Shown: one piece after another, positions 53,004-61,836 of the stretch | Numbering within the stretch: position 1 is the first letter of the stretch | How the letters are laid out: every line of letters begins with the position of its first letter | NCBI GenBank assembly: GCA_963835535.1 | Contig: CAWIFL010000005.1 | Span: 248,001-312,000 of the forward strand | Direction: 5' to 3' | From: Fen-1245 sp963835535 | GTDB lineage: Bacteria; Gemmatimonadota; Gemmatimonadetes; Gemmatimonadales; JACORV01 | Length of the DNA: 64,000 bases | Position numbers and translations under genes: made by a program | Notes under the pieces: generated by a model | The model's database searches: none | What the model saw: the letters and a program-made list of their open reading frames with translations, nothing else | What the model was told of the DNA's origin: nothing

Positions 53004-53594
53004 ATGGACCAGCTTTCGCTCGACCCCCGCACGACCGCGCTCGTGCTGATCGATCTTCAGCGCGGCATCGTGGGCCGCCAGACCGCCCCGCACGCCGCCG
53101 CCCACGTCGTCGAGCGGGCGCAGCGGCTGGTGCAGCGCTGCCGGGAGGTCGGCGCGACGGTCGTCCTGGTGCGCGTCGCGTACGCGGCGGACGGCCGGGA
53201 CCGCCTCTCGCAGAAGGTGGACGCCGCGCCGTGGAGCGCGGGCAACGTGCCGCCGGACTTCAGCGAGCTGGTGCCGGAGCTCAGCCCCCAGCCGGGCGAC
53301 GTCGTGGTCACCAAGCGGCAGTGGGGGGCCTTCTACGGGACGGAGCTGGACCTCGTGCTGCGCCGCCGCGGCGTCCGGACGATCATCCTGGGCGGCATCT
53401 CCACGAACTTCGGCGTCGAGTCGACCGCGCGCGACGCGTGGGAGCGCGGCTACGAGCTGGTCTTCGCGGAAGACGCCATGGCGGCCATGGCGGCCGAGGC
53501 GCATCAGTTCGCGGTGACCCAGATCTTCCCGCGTCTCGGCCGGGTGCGGTCCACCGACGACGCCCTCAAGGCGCTGAAGCCGGCGGCCGCATAG
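53004..53594 (+). CDS. Isochorismatase-fold hydrolase lacking the nucleophilic cysteine
   Basis: A 196-residue cysteine-hydrolase-fold protein with catalytic Asp (LVLIDLQRGI) and Lys (VVTKRQWGAFYG), but the position of the amidase nucleophile reads GGISTNFGVESTARDA, with Gly instead of Cys. True isochorismatases also carry Gly there, so a nicotinamidase- or ureidoacrylate-type amidase is unlikely. It starts 24 bases after the dehydrogenase gene. Confidence 0.85.
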   Translation: MDQLSLDPRTTALVLIDLQRGIVGRQTAPHAAAHVVERAQRLVQRCREVGATVVLVRVAYAADGRDRLSQKVDAAPWSAGNVPPDFSELVPELSPQPGDVVVTKRQWGAFYGTELDLVLRRRGVRTIILGGISTNFGVESTARDAWERGYELVFAEDAMAAMAAEAHQFAVTQIFPRLGRVRSTDDALKALKPAAA

Positions 53595-53596
53595 CG

Positions 53597-54398
53597 ATGA
53601 GCGACGTCGTGATCGCGACCACCGCGCTCACGCGGCGCTACGACGCGCTGGTGGCGGTGGACCACCTCGACCTGGAGGTGCGGCAGGGCGTGATCTTCGG
53701 GCTCCTGGGCCCCAACGGCGCCGGGAAGACGACCACCATCAAGATGCTCACCACGCTGCTGCCGCCGACGTCGGGCACGGCGTGGGTGGCGGGGTTCGAG
53801 GTCGCGGCGCATCCCCGCGACGTCCGGCGGCGCATCGGCTACGTGCCGCAGATGGTCTCGGCCGACGGCGCGCTCACCGCGCGCGAGAACCTCGTGCTGT
53901 CGGCGAAGCTCTACCGGATCCCGCGCGCGGAGCGGCGCGCGCGCATCGACGCCGCGCTCGAGTTCATGGGGCTGGCGGCGGCCGCCGACGCGCTGGTGCG
54001 CACCTATTCCGGGGGGATGATCCGGCGGTTGGAGCTGGCGCAGGCGATGCTGCACCAGCCCGCGGTCCTGTTCCTCGACGAGCCGACGATCGGGCTCGAC
54101 CCGCTGGCGCGCCGCGCCGTGTGGGAGCGCCTGGAGGAGCTGCAGGAGCGGCAGGGCACGACCATCCTGATCTCGCACCCACGACATGGAAGAGGCCGAT
54201 GCGCTGTGCGACGAGCTGGCGATCATGCATCGCGGCCGCGTCGCATCCCGCGGCACGCCGGAGGAGCTGAAGGGCCGGATCGGCCCGGAGGCCTCGATGG
54301 ACGACGTGTTCGCCGAAATCGCCGGAGGGACCATCGAAGCCGGAGGGGGATACCGTGACGTCCGCCGCACCCGCAGTACCGCTCGCCGCCTCGGCTGA
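53597..54398 (+). pseudogene. ABC exporter ATPase (DrrA/ABC-2 type), frameshifted
   Basis: Walker A GPNGAGKTTT, Q-loop YVPQ, signature YSGGMIRRLE, Walker B LFLDEPTIGLDP are in one frame; after ISH, an extra base at about 54176 (TCG-C-ACCCACGAC) shifts the frame and the H-loop and C-terminus (THDMEEADALCDELAIMHRGRV) continue in the next frame to 54398. Without the extra C it is a normal protein of about 266 residues. Either a mutation or a sequencing error. It overlaps the permease gene by 44 bases in the corrected frame. Confidence 0.82.
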
Positions 54399-55179
54399 CG
54401 CCGACCCCGTCTCCGGCTTCCTCCGCCAGAGCCTGGCGATCGCCGAAGCCGAAGTCCGGAAGCTCGCCCGCGACCCGACCGAGCTGCTCACGCGCGCCGT
54501 CCAGCCCGCGCTCTGGCTCATCATCTTCGGCGAAGTCTTCACCCGCGTGCGCGCCATCCCCACGGGCAATCTCAGCTATCTCGAGTTCATGGCCCCGGGG
54601 GTGCTGGCGCAGAGCGTGCTGTTCAGCGCGATCTTCTTCGGCATCGCGGTCATCTGGGAGCGCGACCTCGGCATCATCCACAAGCTCCTGGTGAGCCCGG
54701 CGTACCGGGGCGCGCTGGTGATGGGCAAGGCGATCTCGGCGGGGCTGCGCGGCCTCACGCAGGCCGTGCTCATCTACGTGCTGGCGCTGGTGCTCGGGAT
54801 CCACCTCCAGTTCTCGCCCCTCGCCCTGATCGGCGTGGCCGCCATGGTGATGCTCGGCTCCGCCCTGTTCGCCACCTTCTCGCTCATCGTAGCGTGCCTC
54901 GTGAAGACGCGGGAGCGCTTCATGGGCATCGGGCAGGTGCTGACGATGCCGCTCTTCTTCGCCAGCAACGCCATCTACCCGCTCGCCATCATGCCGCCCT
55001 GGCTCCAGGTCGTGGCGCGCGTCAACCCGCTGACGTACGTGGTGGATGCGCTGCGGGGGCTGATGGTGCAGGGCGGGCACAGCCTCTTCGGTGTGGGGGC
55101 GGACTTCGCGGTCCAGGCAGGGGCGTTCGTGCTCCTGCTCACGATCGCCGCGCGGCTCTATCCCGGGCTGGTGCGGTAG
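54355..55179 (+). CDS. ABC-2 type transporter permease
   Basis: A 274-residue membrane protein with six helices and the ABC-2 signature region (FFASNAIYPLAIMPPWLQVVARVNPLTYVVDALRGL, shortened here: NAIYPL, NPLTYVVDALR). It pairs with the ATPase upstream to export a drug, lipid or polysaccharide. GTG start inside the ATPase 3' end. Confidence 0.9.
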   Translation: MTSAAPAVPLAASADADPVSGFLRQSLAIAEAEVRKLARDPTELLTRAVQPALWLIIFGEVFTRVRAIPTGNLSYLEFMAPGVLAQSVLFSAIFFGIAVIWERDLGIIHKLLVSPAYRGALVMGKAISAGLRGLTQAVLIYVLALVLGIHLQFSPLALIGVAAMVMLGSALFATFSLIVACLVKTRERFMGIGQVLTMPLFFASNAIYPLAIMPPWLQVVARVNPLTYVVDALRGLMVQGGHSLFGVGADFAVQAGAFVLLLTIAARLYPGLVR

Positions 55180-55203
55180 GGCGGACGGCCGCCGCGGCCG
55201 CGC

Positions 55204-56220
55204 TCAGGACATGGTCGCGAGTCCCGCCTCGAACTGATCCACCTCCGCCAGACGCGCGTGCTTCTCCGGCGGCGCGAGGAACGATGCCCGGAAGGAGTTC
55301 CGCGCCAGCGTGAGCAGGTCCTCCCGGCTCAAGCCCAGCCCCTGCTCGGCGGCGCGGTAGTTGGCCGCGATGTAGCCGCCGAAGTAGGCCGGATCGTCCG
55401 AGTTCACCGTCACGCACAACCCCTCCGCGAGCAGCCGCTTGAGATTGTGCTCGCCCATCGTCGCGAAGACGCGCAGCTTGACGTTCGACAGCGGGCAGAC
55501 CGTGAGCGGGATCCGGTCGGCCCGGAGCCGCTCGACGAGGCGCGGGTCCTCGAGGCAGCGGACGCCGTGGTCGATCCGCCGCGCCTGCAGTACGTCGAGC
55601 GCCTCCCAGATGTACGCGGGTGGCCCTTCTTCGCCGGCGTGGGCGACCGCGAGCAGCCCCGCCGCGCGGGCGCGCTCGAAGACGGCGGCGAACTTCCGGG
55701 GCGGATGCCCGACCTCGGAGGAGTCGAGCCCGACCGCGGCGAGGCCGTCCCTGAAGGGGAGCGCCGCCTGCAGCGTCTCCATCGCCGCCTCGGCCGTGAG
55801 ATGCCGGAGGAAGCAGAGGATGAGGCGCGACGACATCCGGAGCGCGTGCTCCGCGTCGTCCAGGGCGCGGCGAAGCCCCGAGAACACGGTCTCGAACGCG
55901 ATGCCGCGGTCCGTGTGCGTCTGCGGATCGAAGAAGATCTCGGCGTGGCGCACGCCGTCGGCGTGGGCCCGCTCCAGGTACGCCCAGGTGAGGTCGTAGA
56001 AGTCCTGCTCGCGGAGCAGGACCTTGGCGCCTTCGTAGTAGATGTCGAGGAAGGACTGCAGGCTGGTGAACTGATACGCCCGGCGGACCGCCTCGACCGA
56101 CGGGAAGCGCAGCCGGATGCCGTTGCGCTTCGCCAACTCGAACATCAGCTCGGGCTCGAGCGTGCCTTCGATGTGGAGGTGCAGCTCCGCCTTCGGGATC
56201 GCAGCGCAGAAGTCGGTCAC
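55204..56220 (-). CDS. Adenine/adenosine deaminase family protein
   Basis: A 338-residue metal-dependent deaminase: zinc ligands in ELHLHIEGT, GLDSSEVGHPPRKF, catalytic HAGEEG and the metal Asp pair in VNSDDPAYFGG. The SSEVGHPP segment is typical of the adenine deaminase branch rather than of the Add protein at 18326. GTG start. It follows the EIIA gene by 32 bases and is convergent with the ABC permease. Confidence 0.87.
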   Translation of the reverse strand: MTDFCAAIPKAELHLHIEGTLEPELMFELAKRNGIRLRFPSVEAVRRAYQFTSLQSFLDIYYEGAKVLLREQDFYDLTWAYLERAHADGVRHAEIFFDPQTHTDRGIAFETVFSGLRRALDDAEHALRMSSRLILCFLRHLTAEAAMETLQAALPFRDGLAAVGLDSSEVGHPPRKFAAVFERARAAGLLAVAHAGEEGPPAYIWEALDVLQARRIDHGVRCLEDPRLVERLRADRIPLTVCPLSNVKLRVFATMGEHNLKRLLAEGLCVTVNSDDPAYFGGYIAANYRAAEQGLGLSREDLLTLARNSFRASFLAPPEKHARLAEVDQFEAGLATMS

Positions 56221-56252
56221 GTGCCCATCCTTCCGGCGTCAAGCTCGGGTCG

Positions 56253-57053
56253 CTACTTGGGCGGCGACGCGCCCCCGCCCTGGAGTTTGATCGCGAGGCA
56301 GTCGTAGACCACGCGCCCGCCCTGATACGTGAGCACGCCGCGCTTCACCAGGCGCCAGACGCCGTCCTGGAACGCCCCATCGGCCTCGAGGCGCTCGGTC
56401 AGGCCCGCCGTCGCGTCGAGGAATTCCTTCAGGCCGGCGTTCTGCGTGAGCGCCACGGCCTTGAGGCCGGGACCGGCGACCACGGTGAACGGTTCGACGA
56501 TCAGGCTGGAGAGGTCGGGCGCCGTCAGGGCCTGGATCGTCTGCTTCCCCTGCAGCTGGATCATCCGGGCCCGCGCATCGGGGCCCACCGTGTCCTTGGT
56601 CGAGCCGATCAGCTCGAGCAGGTAGTTGCGAACGTCGTTGAGTTCTTTCGCGGAGCGCAGCTTCTCCGGGTCCGCATACGCGTTGAGCGCCTTGGCGAGC
56701 AGGGAGATCTCGCGCAGGTAGTGATTCCGCTGGTTCGACGGCACCAGATACATGGCGATGACCGACACGGGCTCGGCCTGGGGCTCGTAGGCGATGCCGG
56801 TCGGGCTCCACCCCACGACGCACACGAGATCTTCCTCGAACGGCACGCGCGCATGCGGGCACGCCCAGCCCTTCCCCAGGGACGTACTGGACACGCGCTC
56901 CCGCTCCATGACCAGCCCCACCACGTCGGTCCCGGTGGGCACGGACGGGATCGCCTCGAGGATGTGGGCGAGCAGGTGCAGCGCGTCATCCCGGTTGTTG
57001 TCGGGCAGCTCGATCAACCGGCCTTCTTGCAGGGCATCCAGCAGGGAGTCCAT
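56253..57053 (-). CDS. PTS EIIA-domain protein (PtsN-like) with C-terminal extension
   Basis: A 266-residue protein; residues about 1-150 are an EIIA(Fru/Ntr) domain with the phospho-histidine in WACPHARVPF. The C-terminal 110 residues have a mixed alpha/beta pattern I do not recognise. It begins two bases after the mgtA stop, so it is translationally linked to the Mg2+ pump; EIIA(Ntr) proteins are known regulators of ion transport. Confidence 0.82.
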   Translation of the reverse strand: MDSLLDALQEGRLIELPDNNRDDALHLLAHILEAIPSVPTGTDVVGLVMERERVSSTSLGKGWACPHARVPFEEDLVCVVGWSPTGIAYEPQAEPVSVIAMYLVPSNQRNHYLREISLLAKALNAYADPEKLRSAKELNDVRNYLLELIGSTKDTVGPDARARMIQLQGKQTIQALTAPDLSSLIVEPFTVVAGPGLKAVALTQNAGLKEFLDATAGLTERLEADGAFQDGVWRLVKRGVLTYQGGRVVYDCLAIKLQGGGASPPK

Positions 57054-57055
57054 CG

Positions 57056-59680
57056 CTACTCAGCTCCGAACCGTTTCATGAACCAGGTCTTCACCACGTG
57101 GGTGATGGCGGCGTAGGCCAGGAGGAAGGATCCTATCCAGGCCCAGTAGACCGGAGGAAGGGGGACCAGGCCGAGCGCGCCGGCGAACGGCGAGTAGGGC
57201 AGCCAGGCGCCGATGCCCATCACGGCCAGCGTGGTCAACGTCATCGGCAGCGATGCCCGGCTCTCGATGAAGGGTATCCGCCTGGTCCTGATGATGTGGA
57301 CGATCAGGGTCTGGGTCAACAGCGATTCCACGAACCACCCCGTCTGGAACAGGCTCGCGAAGTGGAGGCGCGGTCCGGCCCCGAGGGAGGCATCGGCGAA
57401 GCGCCCGCAATGAAAGAAGAACCACATGAGCGCGAACGTGGCGTAGTCGAAGATCGAGCTGATCGGACCGATGAAGACCATGAAGCGCTTGATGTTGTCG
57501 ATGTTCCAGTGGAGCGGGCGCGCAACCAGCTCCTCGTCCACGCGGTCGGTGGGGATGCCGGTCTGCGAGAAGTCGTAGAGGAGGTTGTTCGTCAGGATCT
57601 GGATCGGCTGCATCGGCAGGAACGGCAGCAGGTAGCTCGCGCCGACGACGCTGAACATGTTGCCGAAGTTGGAGCTGGCGCCCATGCGGATGTACTTGGT
57701 GATGTTGGCGAAGACCTTGCGGCCCTCGATGATCCCCTCCTCCAGCACCAGCAGGCTCTTCTCCAGCAGGACGATGTCCGCGGCTTCTTTGGCGACGTCC
57801 ACCGCGGAATCCACGGAGATGCCGACGTCGGCCGCCTTGAGCGCCGGCGCGTCGTTGATGCCGTCGCCCATGAACCCCACGACGTGATTGCTGCGCTGGA
57901 GGGCCCGTACGATCTGTTCCTTCTGCACGGGCGAGAGCTTGACGAAGACGTCCACGTCCTGGGCGGCCCGGGTCAGCTGCTCCGGCGTGAGCTGGGCCAG
58001 CTCGGCGCCGGTGACCACCCGCTCGACGGGGAGCCCCACGTCCTGACAGACCTTCCTGGTCACCAGCCCATTGTCGCCGGTCAGGACCTTCATCTTCACG
58101 CCGGCCGCCGAGAGGAGCTTCAGCGCCGATGCCGCCGAGTCCTTCGGCGGATCGAAGAAGGCGATGTACCCGAGCAGCACCAGCTGGCTCTCGTCGGCCG
58201 TCGTGAAGGTGGTCCGCTCGCGGGGGAACTCCCGGTACGCGATGCCGAGGACGCGGAAGCCCTGGCTGTTGAGGTCCTCGACCTCCTCGAACAGATCCGC
58301 GCGAATGACGTCGAGCAGCTCGAAGACCTCGTCGCCGACCTGGTAGCGGTTGCAGCAGGAGTAGATCTCCTCGACCGCGCCCTTGCAGATCAGGACGTGG
58401 TCGCCCTCGTAGTCCACCACGACCGACATCCGGCGACGCTGGAAGTCGAACGGCAGCTCGTCCACCAGGCGGCAGCCGTGTTCCGCGTCCAGGTCGACGC
58501 GTTCGAGCACCGCCCGGTCGATCAGGTTGCGCAGGCCCGTCTGGAAATAGCTGTTGAGGTAGGCGTAGGTCAGCACGTCCTGGCTCTCCAGGCCGGTGAT
58601 GCCGACGTGCCGCTCGAGCACCACCGCGTCCTGGGTCAGCGTCCCCGTCTTGTCCGTGCAGAGGATGTCGATGGCGCCGAGGTTCTGGATGGCGGGGAGC
58701 CGTTTCACGATGACCTTCTTCCCGGCCATCGTCAGCGCCCCCTTGGCCAGGTTCACCGTGACGATCATCGGCAGCATCTCGGGCGTGAGGCCGACGGCCA
58801 CGGACAGCCCGAACAGCAGCGCCTCCAGCCAGTTGCCCTTCGTGATCCCGACGATGAGGAACACCGCGAAGACCATGACCACCATGAAGCGGATCATCAG
58901 CCACGTGAACGACCGCACGCCCCGATCGAAGCTGGTCGCTTCCCGGCGCTCGGTCAGGCGCTCCGCGATCGCGCCGAACAGCGTCCGCGTCCCGGTGTTC
59001 ACCACCACGCCCCGCGCCGTGCCGCTGGTGACGTTGGTGCCGAGGAAGCAGGCGTTGGCCACGTCCGCCGCCGCCTGGCCCGGAGCGGGGCTGGCCTCCG
59101 CCGACTTCTCGACCGCCATGGACTCGCCCGAAAGGGCCGACTGGCTGACGAAGAAGTCCTTGACCGCGAGCAGCCGAAGGTCCGCCGGGATGATCGAGCC
59201 GGCGTGGAGGATGACGATGTCCCCGGGGACGACCTCCGAGATCCTGATCTCGGTTTCCTGGCCGTCCCTGAGGACCAGGGTGCGCGATTGTACCCGCTTG
59301 CCCAGGGACTCGACCGCCAGGCCCGAGCGGCGATCCAGGACGTAGGACAGCCCCACGCTGAGCAGGATCATCGCGCCGACGATGGCGGTGGACTCGAGTT
59401 GGCCGATGATCCCGGAGACGATCGCGATGATGAGGAGCTGGACGACCAGCGGGCTGCGGCAGCGCTGAAAAATGTCCGCCCAGAAGCCCAGGCGCTTGCC
59501 GCGGGACAGCTCGTTGGGACCGTATTCCGTCAAGCGGCGCGCCGCTTCCTCGGAGGTCAAGCCGCGCGGCGTGGTGCCGAGGGCCGCGAGCGCGTCGGCT
59601 GCGGGCGTCGCGCACCCGGAGACCAGCCGCCGCTCGTTCTCCGCCTGCGACGGCGGGATCCCGGGAAGAGCCTGGGTCAT
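57056..59680 (-). CDS. mgtA: Mg2+-importing P-type ATPase (MgtA/MgtB, P3B)
   Basis: An 874-residue P-type ATPase: TGES actuator motif (ALSGES), phosphorylation site DKTGTLTQD, hinge TGDN and GDGINDAPAL, and ten membrane helices with NLLYDFSQTGIP in the transport region. Length and motifs match MgtA. The 276 bases upstream of the start hold no M-box riboswitch consensus that I can see and no other gene. Confidence 0.94.
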   Translation of the reverse strand: MTQALPGIPPSQAENERRLVSGCATPAADALAALGTTPRGLTSEEAARRLTEYGPNELSRGKRLGFWADIFQRCRSPLVVQLLIIAIVSGIIGQLESTAIVGAMILLSVGLSYVLDRRSGLAVESLGKRVQSRTLVLRDGQETEIRISEVVPGDIVILHAGSIIPADLRLLAVKDFFVSQSALSGESMAVEKSAEASPAPGQAAADVANACFLGTNVTSGTARGVVVNTGTRTLFGAIAERLTERREATSFDRGVRSFTWLMIRFMVVMVFAVFLIVGITKGNWLEALLFGLSVAVGLTPEMLPMIVTVNLAKGALTMAGKKVIVKRLPAIQNLGAIDILCTDKTGTLTQDAVVLERHVGITGLESQDVLTYAYLNSYFQTGLRNLIDRAVLERVDLDAEHGCRLVDELPFDFQRRRMSVVVDYEGDHVLICKGAVEEIYSCCNRYQVGDEVFELLDVIRADLFEEVEDLNSQGFRVLGIAYREFPRERTTFTTADESQLVLLGYIAFFDPPKDSAASALKLLSAAGVKMKVLTGDNGLVTRKVCQDVGLPVERVVTGAELAQLTPEQLTRAAQDVDVFVKLSPVQKEQIVRALQRSNHVVGFMGDGINDAPALKAADVGISVDSAVDVAKEAADIVLLEKSLLVLEEGIIEGRKVFANITKYIRMGASSNFGNMFSVVGASYLLPFLPMQPIQILTNNLLYDFSQTGIPTDRVDEELVARPLHWNIDNIKRFMVFIGPISSIFDYATFALMWFFFHCGRFADASLGAGPRLHFASLFQTGWFVESLLTQTLIVHIIRTRRIPFIESRASLPMTLTTLAVMGIGAWLPYSPFAGALGLVPLPPVYWAWIGSFLLAYAAITHVVKTWFMKRFGAE

Positions 59681-59956
59681 GGACGCCGTCTCATCGGTCC
59701 TGGGCGCTCGTAACGGTCATCGGTTGGATGCAGGAGGCGACCTGAAGATCGTGCAGCGATTTGCTGATCCAGTACATGGGGCCCGCCCGCGACGGTACCG
59801 AAGCGTGCCCACAAAATAGTAGTGCGGCGCGCGAGCGGTAGACGCGAATTTCGCGGAGCGCCCTGTCCGTCGGCCCTCGGGCGTCGTCCGCGGGCAGGCC
59901 GTTCACCACGGGCCGTGAGTTGACCGGAAGGGGACGCTCGCCCGATACTTCGATCC

Positions 59957-60553
59957 GTGGACCGCGAGATCCGCATCCAGGCCGAGCCGATCGACACGGA
60001 GCGCTGCCGCTTCGTCGTGAGCGAGCCGTTGCTCGAGGGCGGCGCGCGCCGCTTCGCATCCGCCGCGGAGGCGAAGGGCTCGCCGCTGGCCGAGGCGCTG
60101 TTCGGCATCGCCGGCATCGGCGAAGTCGTGGTCTCGGGTGGCACGGTCACCGTCGCCAAGACCACGCCGACGCCCTGGCCGGCGACGGGGAAGCAGGTTG
60201 GGGCCGCCATCCGGGCCGCCTTCGCGGCGGGCGGGCCGCTGATCGCCGAGGCCGCGCCGGTCTCATCGGAGGACGACGAGCGGCTGTACGGCCGCGTGGC
60301 CGATCTCTTCGAGGCGGAGATCAACCCCGCGGTCGCGCGCCACGGCGGCACGGTGGAGCTGATCGACGTCCAGGACGCGATGGTGCTCCTCCGGATGGGC
60401 GGAGGGTGCCAGGGATGTGGCATGGCCGACGTGACGCTGCGGCAGGGGATCGAGGCGCTGCTGAAGAAACGCGTGCCCGAGATCCGCGGCCTCATCGACG
60501 TCACCGACCACTCCGCGGGCAGCAACCCGTACGTGACCGCTGCGAAGAAGTAG
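59957..60553 (+). CDS. Fe-S scaffold protein Nfu (NifU-like C-terminal domain)
   Basis: A 198-residue protein: N-terminal Nfu_N domain (residues about 1-95, IQAEPIDTERCRFVV) and C-terminal NifU domain with the cluster-binding CxxC in GGGCQGCGMADVTLRQGIE. It carries Fe-S clusters to target proteins. The GTG start follows a GC-rich region without a clear ribosome-binding site. Confidence 0.92.
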   Translation: MDREIRIQAEPIDTERCRFVVSEPLLEGGARRFASAAEAKGSPLAEALFGIAGIGEVVVSGGTVTVAKTTPTPWPATGKQVGAAIRAAFAAGGPLIAEAAPVSSEDDERLYGRVADLFEAEINPAVARHGGTVELIDVQDAMVLLRMGGGCQGCGMADVTLRQGIEALLKKRVPEIRGLIDVTDHSAGSNPYVTAAKK

Positions 60554-60570
60554 GCGGCCGGGAGCGCGCC

Positions 60571-61833
60571 GTGGCCGATCCCGCCTCCCGCCCGCGCCTC
60601 CTCCTGCTGTTGCCCAGCACGACGTATCGCGCGACCGCCTTCGTGGAGGCGGCGCGCCGGCTCGACCTCGACCTCACCGTCGCCACCGACCGCCCCAGCG
60701 TCTTCGCCGCCCTGGAACCGGAGCGGCTCGTCACCTTCGACTTCGCGCATCCGGAGCGCGCGGCGGAGCAGGCGCGGGAGTTCGCGGCGCGTCACCCCCT
60801 GCGGGCCGTGGTGGGCGTGGACGACGACACGGCCGTGATCGCGGCGGCGATCGCGGAGGAGCTGCGGCTGCCGCACAATCCGCTGGCGGCGGCGCGGGCG
60901 GCGCGGGACAAGCACCGCCAGCGGGTGCTGCACGCCGAACGCGGCGTCCGGGTGCCGGAGTCGGCGCTGCACGAGGTGAGCGAGCCGCCCGCGGCGGTCG
61001 CGCGCGACGCGCCCTATCCCTGCGTCCTGAAGCCGCTGTGCCTGTCGGCGAGCCGCGGCGTGATCCGGGCCGACACGCCGGAGCAGTTCGTCGCGGCGCA
61101 CGCCGCCCTGGCGCGCATCCTCGCCGCGCCCGAAGTCGCCGCGCTCGGGACGGCCGCGCGCCGCTACCTGGTCGAGCGGTTCGTGCCGGGACCGGAGGTC
61201 GCGCTCGAGGGGTTGCTCGTCGGCGGCCGGCTGCAGGTGCTCGCGCTGTTCGACAAGCCCGACCCGCTGGACGGTCCGTATTTCGAGGAGACGATGTACA
61301 TCACGCCGAGCCGGCTGCCGTGGGGCGTGCAGCGCGCGGTGGGCGAGTGCGCCGGGCGCGCGGCGGAGGCGCTCGGGCTGGTCACCGGCCCGATCCACGC
61401 GGAGCTGCGCGTGGGCGAGGGCGGGCCGTGGCTGATCGAGATCGCGGCGCGCCCGATCGGCGGGCGGTGCAGCCGGGTGCTGCGGTTCGGCGAGGGGCCG
61501 GACGCCATCTCGCTCGAGGAGCTGCTGCTGCGGCAGGCGGCCGGTCTGTCGATCCAGACCTGCCAGCGCGAGGCGCAGCCGGTGGGAGTGATGATGCTCC
61601 CGACGCCGCGGGCGGGCCGCCTGCGCGGCGTGGGCGGGGCGGACGCGGCGCTCGGCGTGCCGGGCGTCGAGGGGATCGAGATCACGACGCATCCCGGGCA
61701 GCGCCTGGTGCCGCTGCCGGCGGCGTCACGGTACCTCGGCTTCATCTTCGCGCGGGCTGCTTCCGCGGCCGCGGTGGAGGCCGCGCTGCGGCGCGCGCAC
61801 TCCTGTCTCAGCTTCGACATCGAGCCGGAGTAG
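60571..61833 (+). CDS. ATP-grasp ligase of unknown substrate
   Basis: A 420-residue ATP-grasp protein: Rossmann-like N-domain, ATP-binding lysine region PYPCVLKPLCLSASRGV, and the metal/ATP residues in GPEVALEGLL and WLIEIAARPIGGR. It resembles L-amino-acid (dipeptide) ligases and carbamoyl-phosphate-like ligases that form a C-N bond through an acyl phosphate. GTG start 17 bases after nfu. The next gene is an ornithine-cyclodeaminase-family enzyme, suggesting an amino-acid-derived metabolite. Confidence 0.85.
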   Translation: MADPASRPRLLLLLPSTTYRATAFVEAARRLDLDLTVATDRPSVFAALEPERLVTFDFAHPERAAEQAREFAARHPLRAVVGVDDDTAVIAAAIAEELRLPHNPLAAARAARDKHRQRVLHAERGVRVPESALHEVSEPPAAVARDAPYPCVLKPLCLSASRGVIRADTPEQFVAAHAALARILAAPEVAALGTAARRYLVERFVPGPEVALEGLLVGGRLQVLALFDKPDPLDGPYFEETMYITPSRLPWGVQRAVGECAGRAAEALGLVTGPIHAELRVGEGGPWLIEIAARPIGGRCSRVLRFGEGPDAISLEELLLRQAAGLSIQTCQREAQPVGVMMLPTPRAGRLRGVGGADAALGVPGVEGIEITTHPGQRLVPLPAASRYLGFIFARAASAAAVEAALRRAHSCLSFDIEPE

Positions 61834-61836
61834 GAC

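Noticed and set aside
54171..54181. Programmed frameshift in the ABC ATPase
   Set aside because: No slippery heptamer, stop codon or downstream structure suited to recoding; a simple one-base insertion is sufficient.
59681..59956. M-box Mg2+ riboswitch upstream of mgtA
   Set aside because: No M-box consensus segments or matching long-stem architecture could be recognised on the minus strand.
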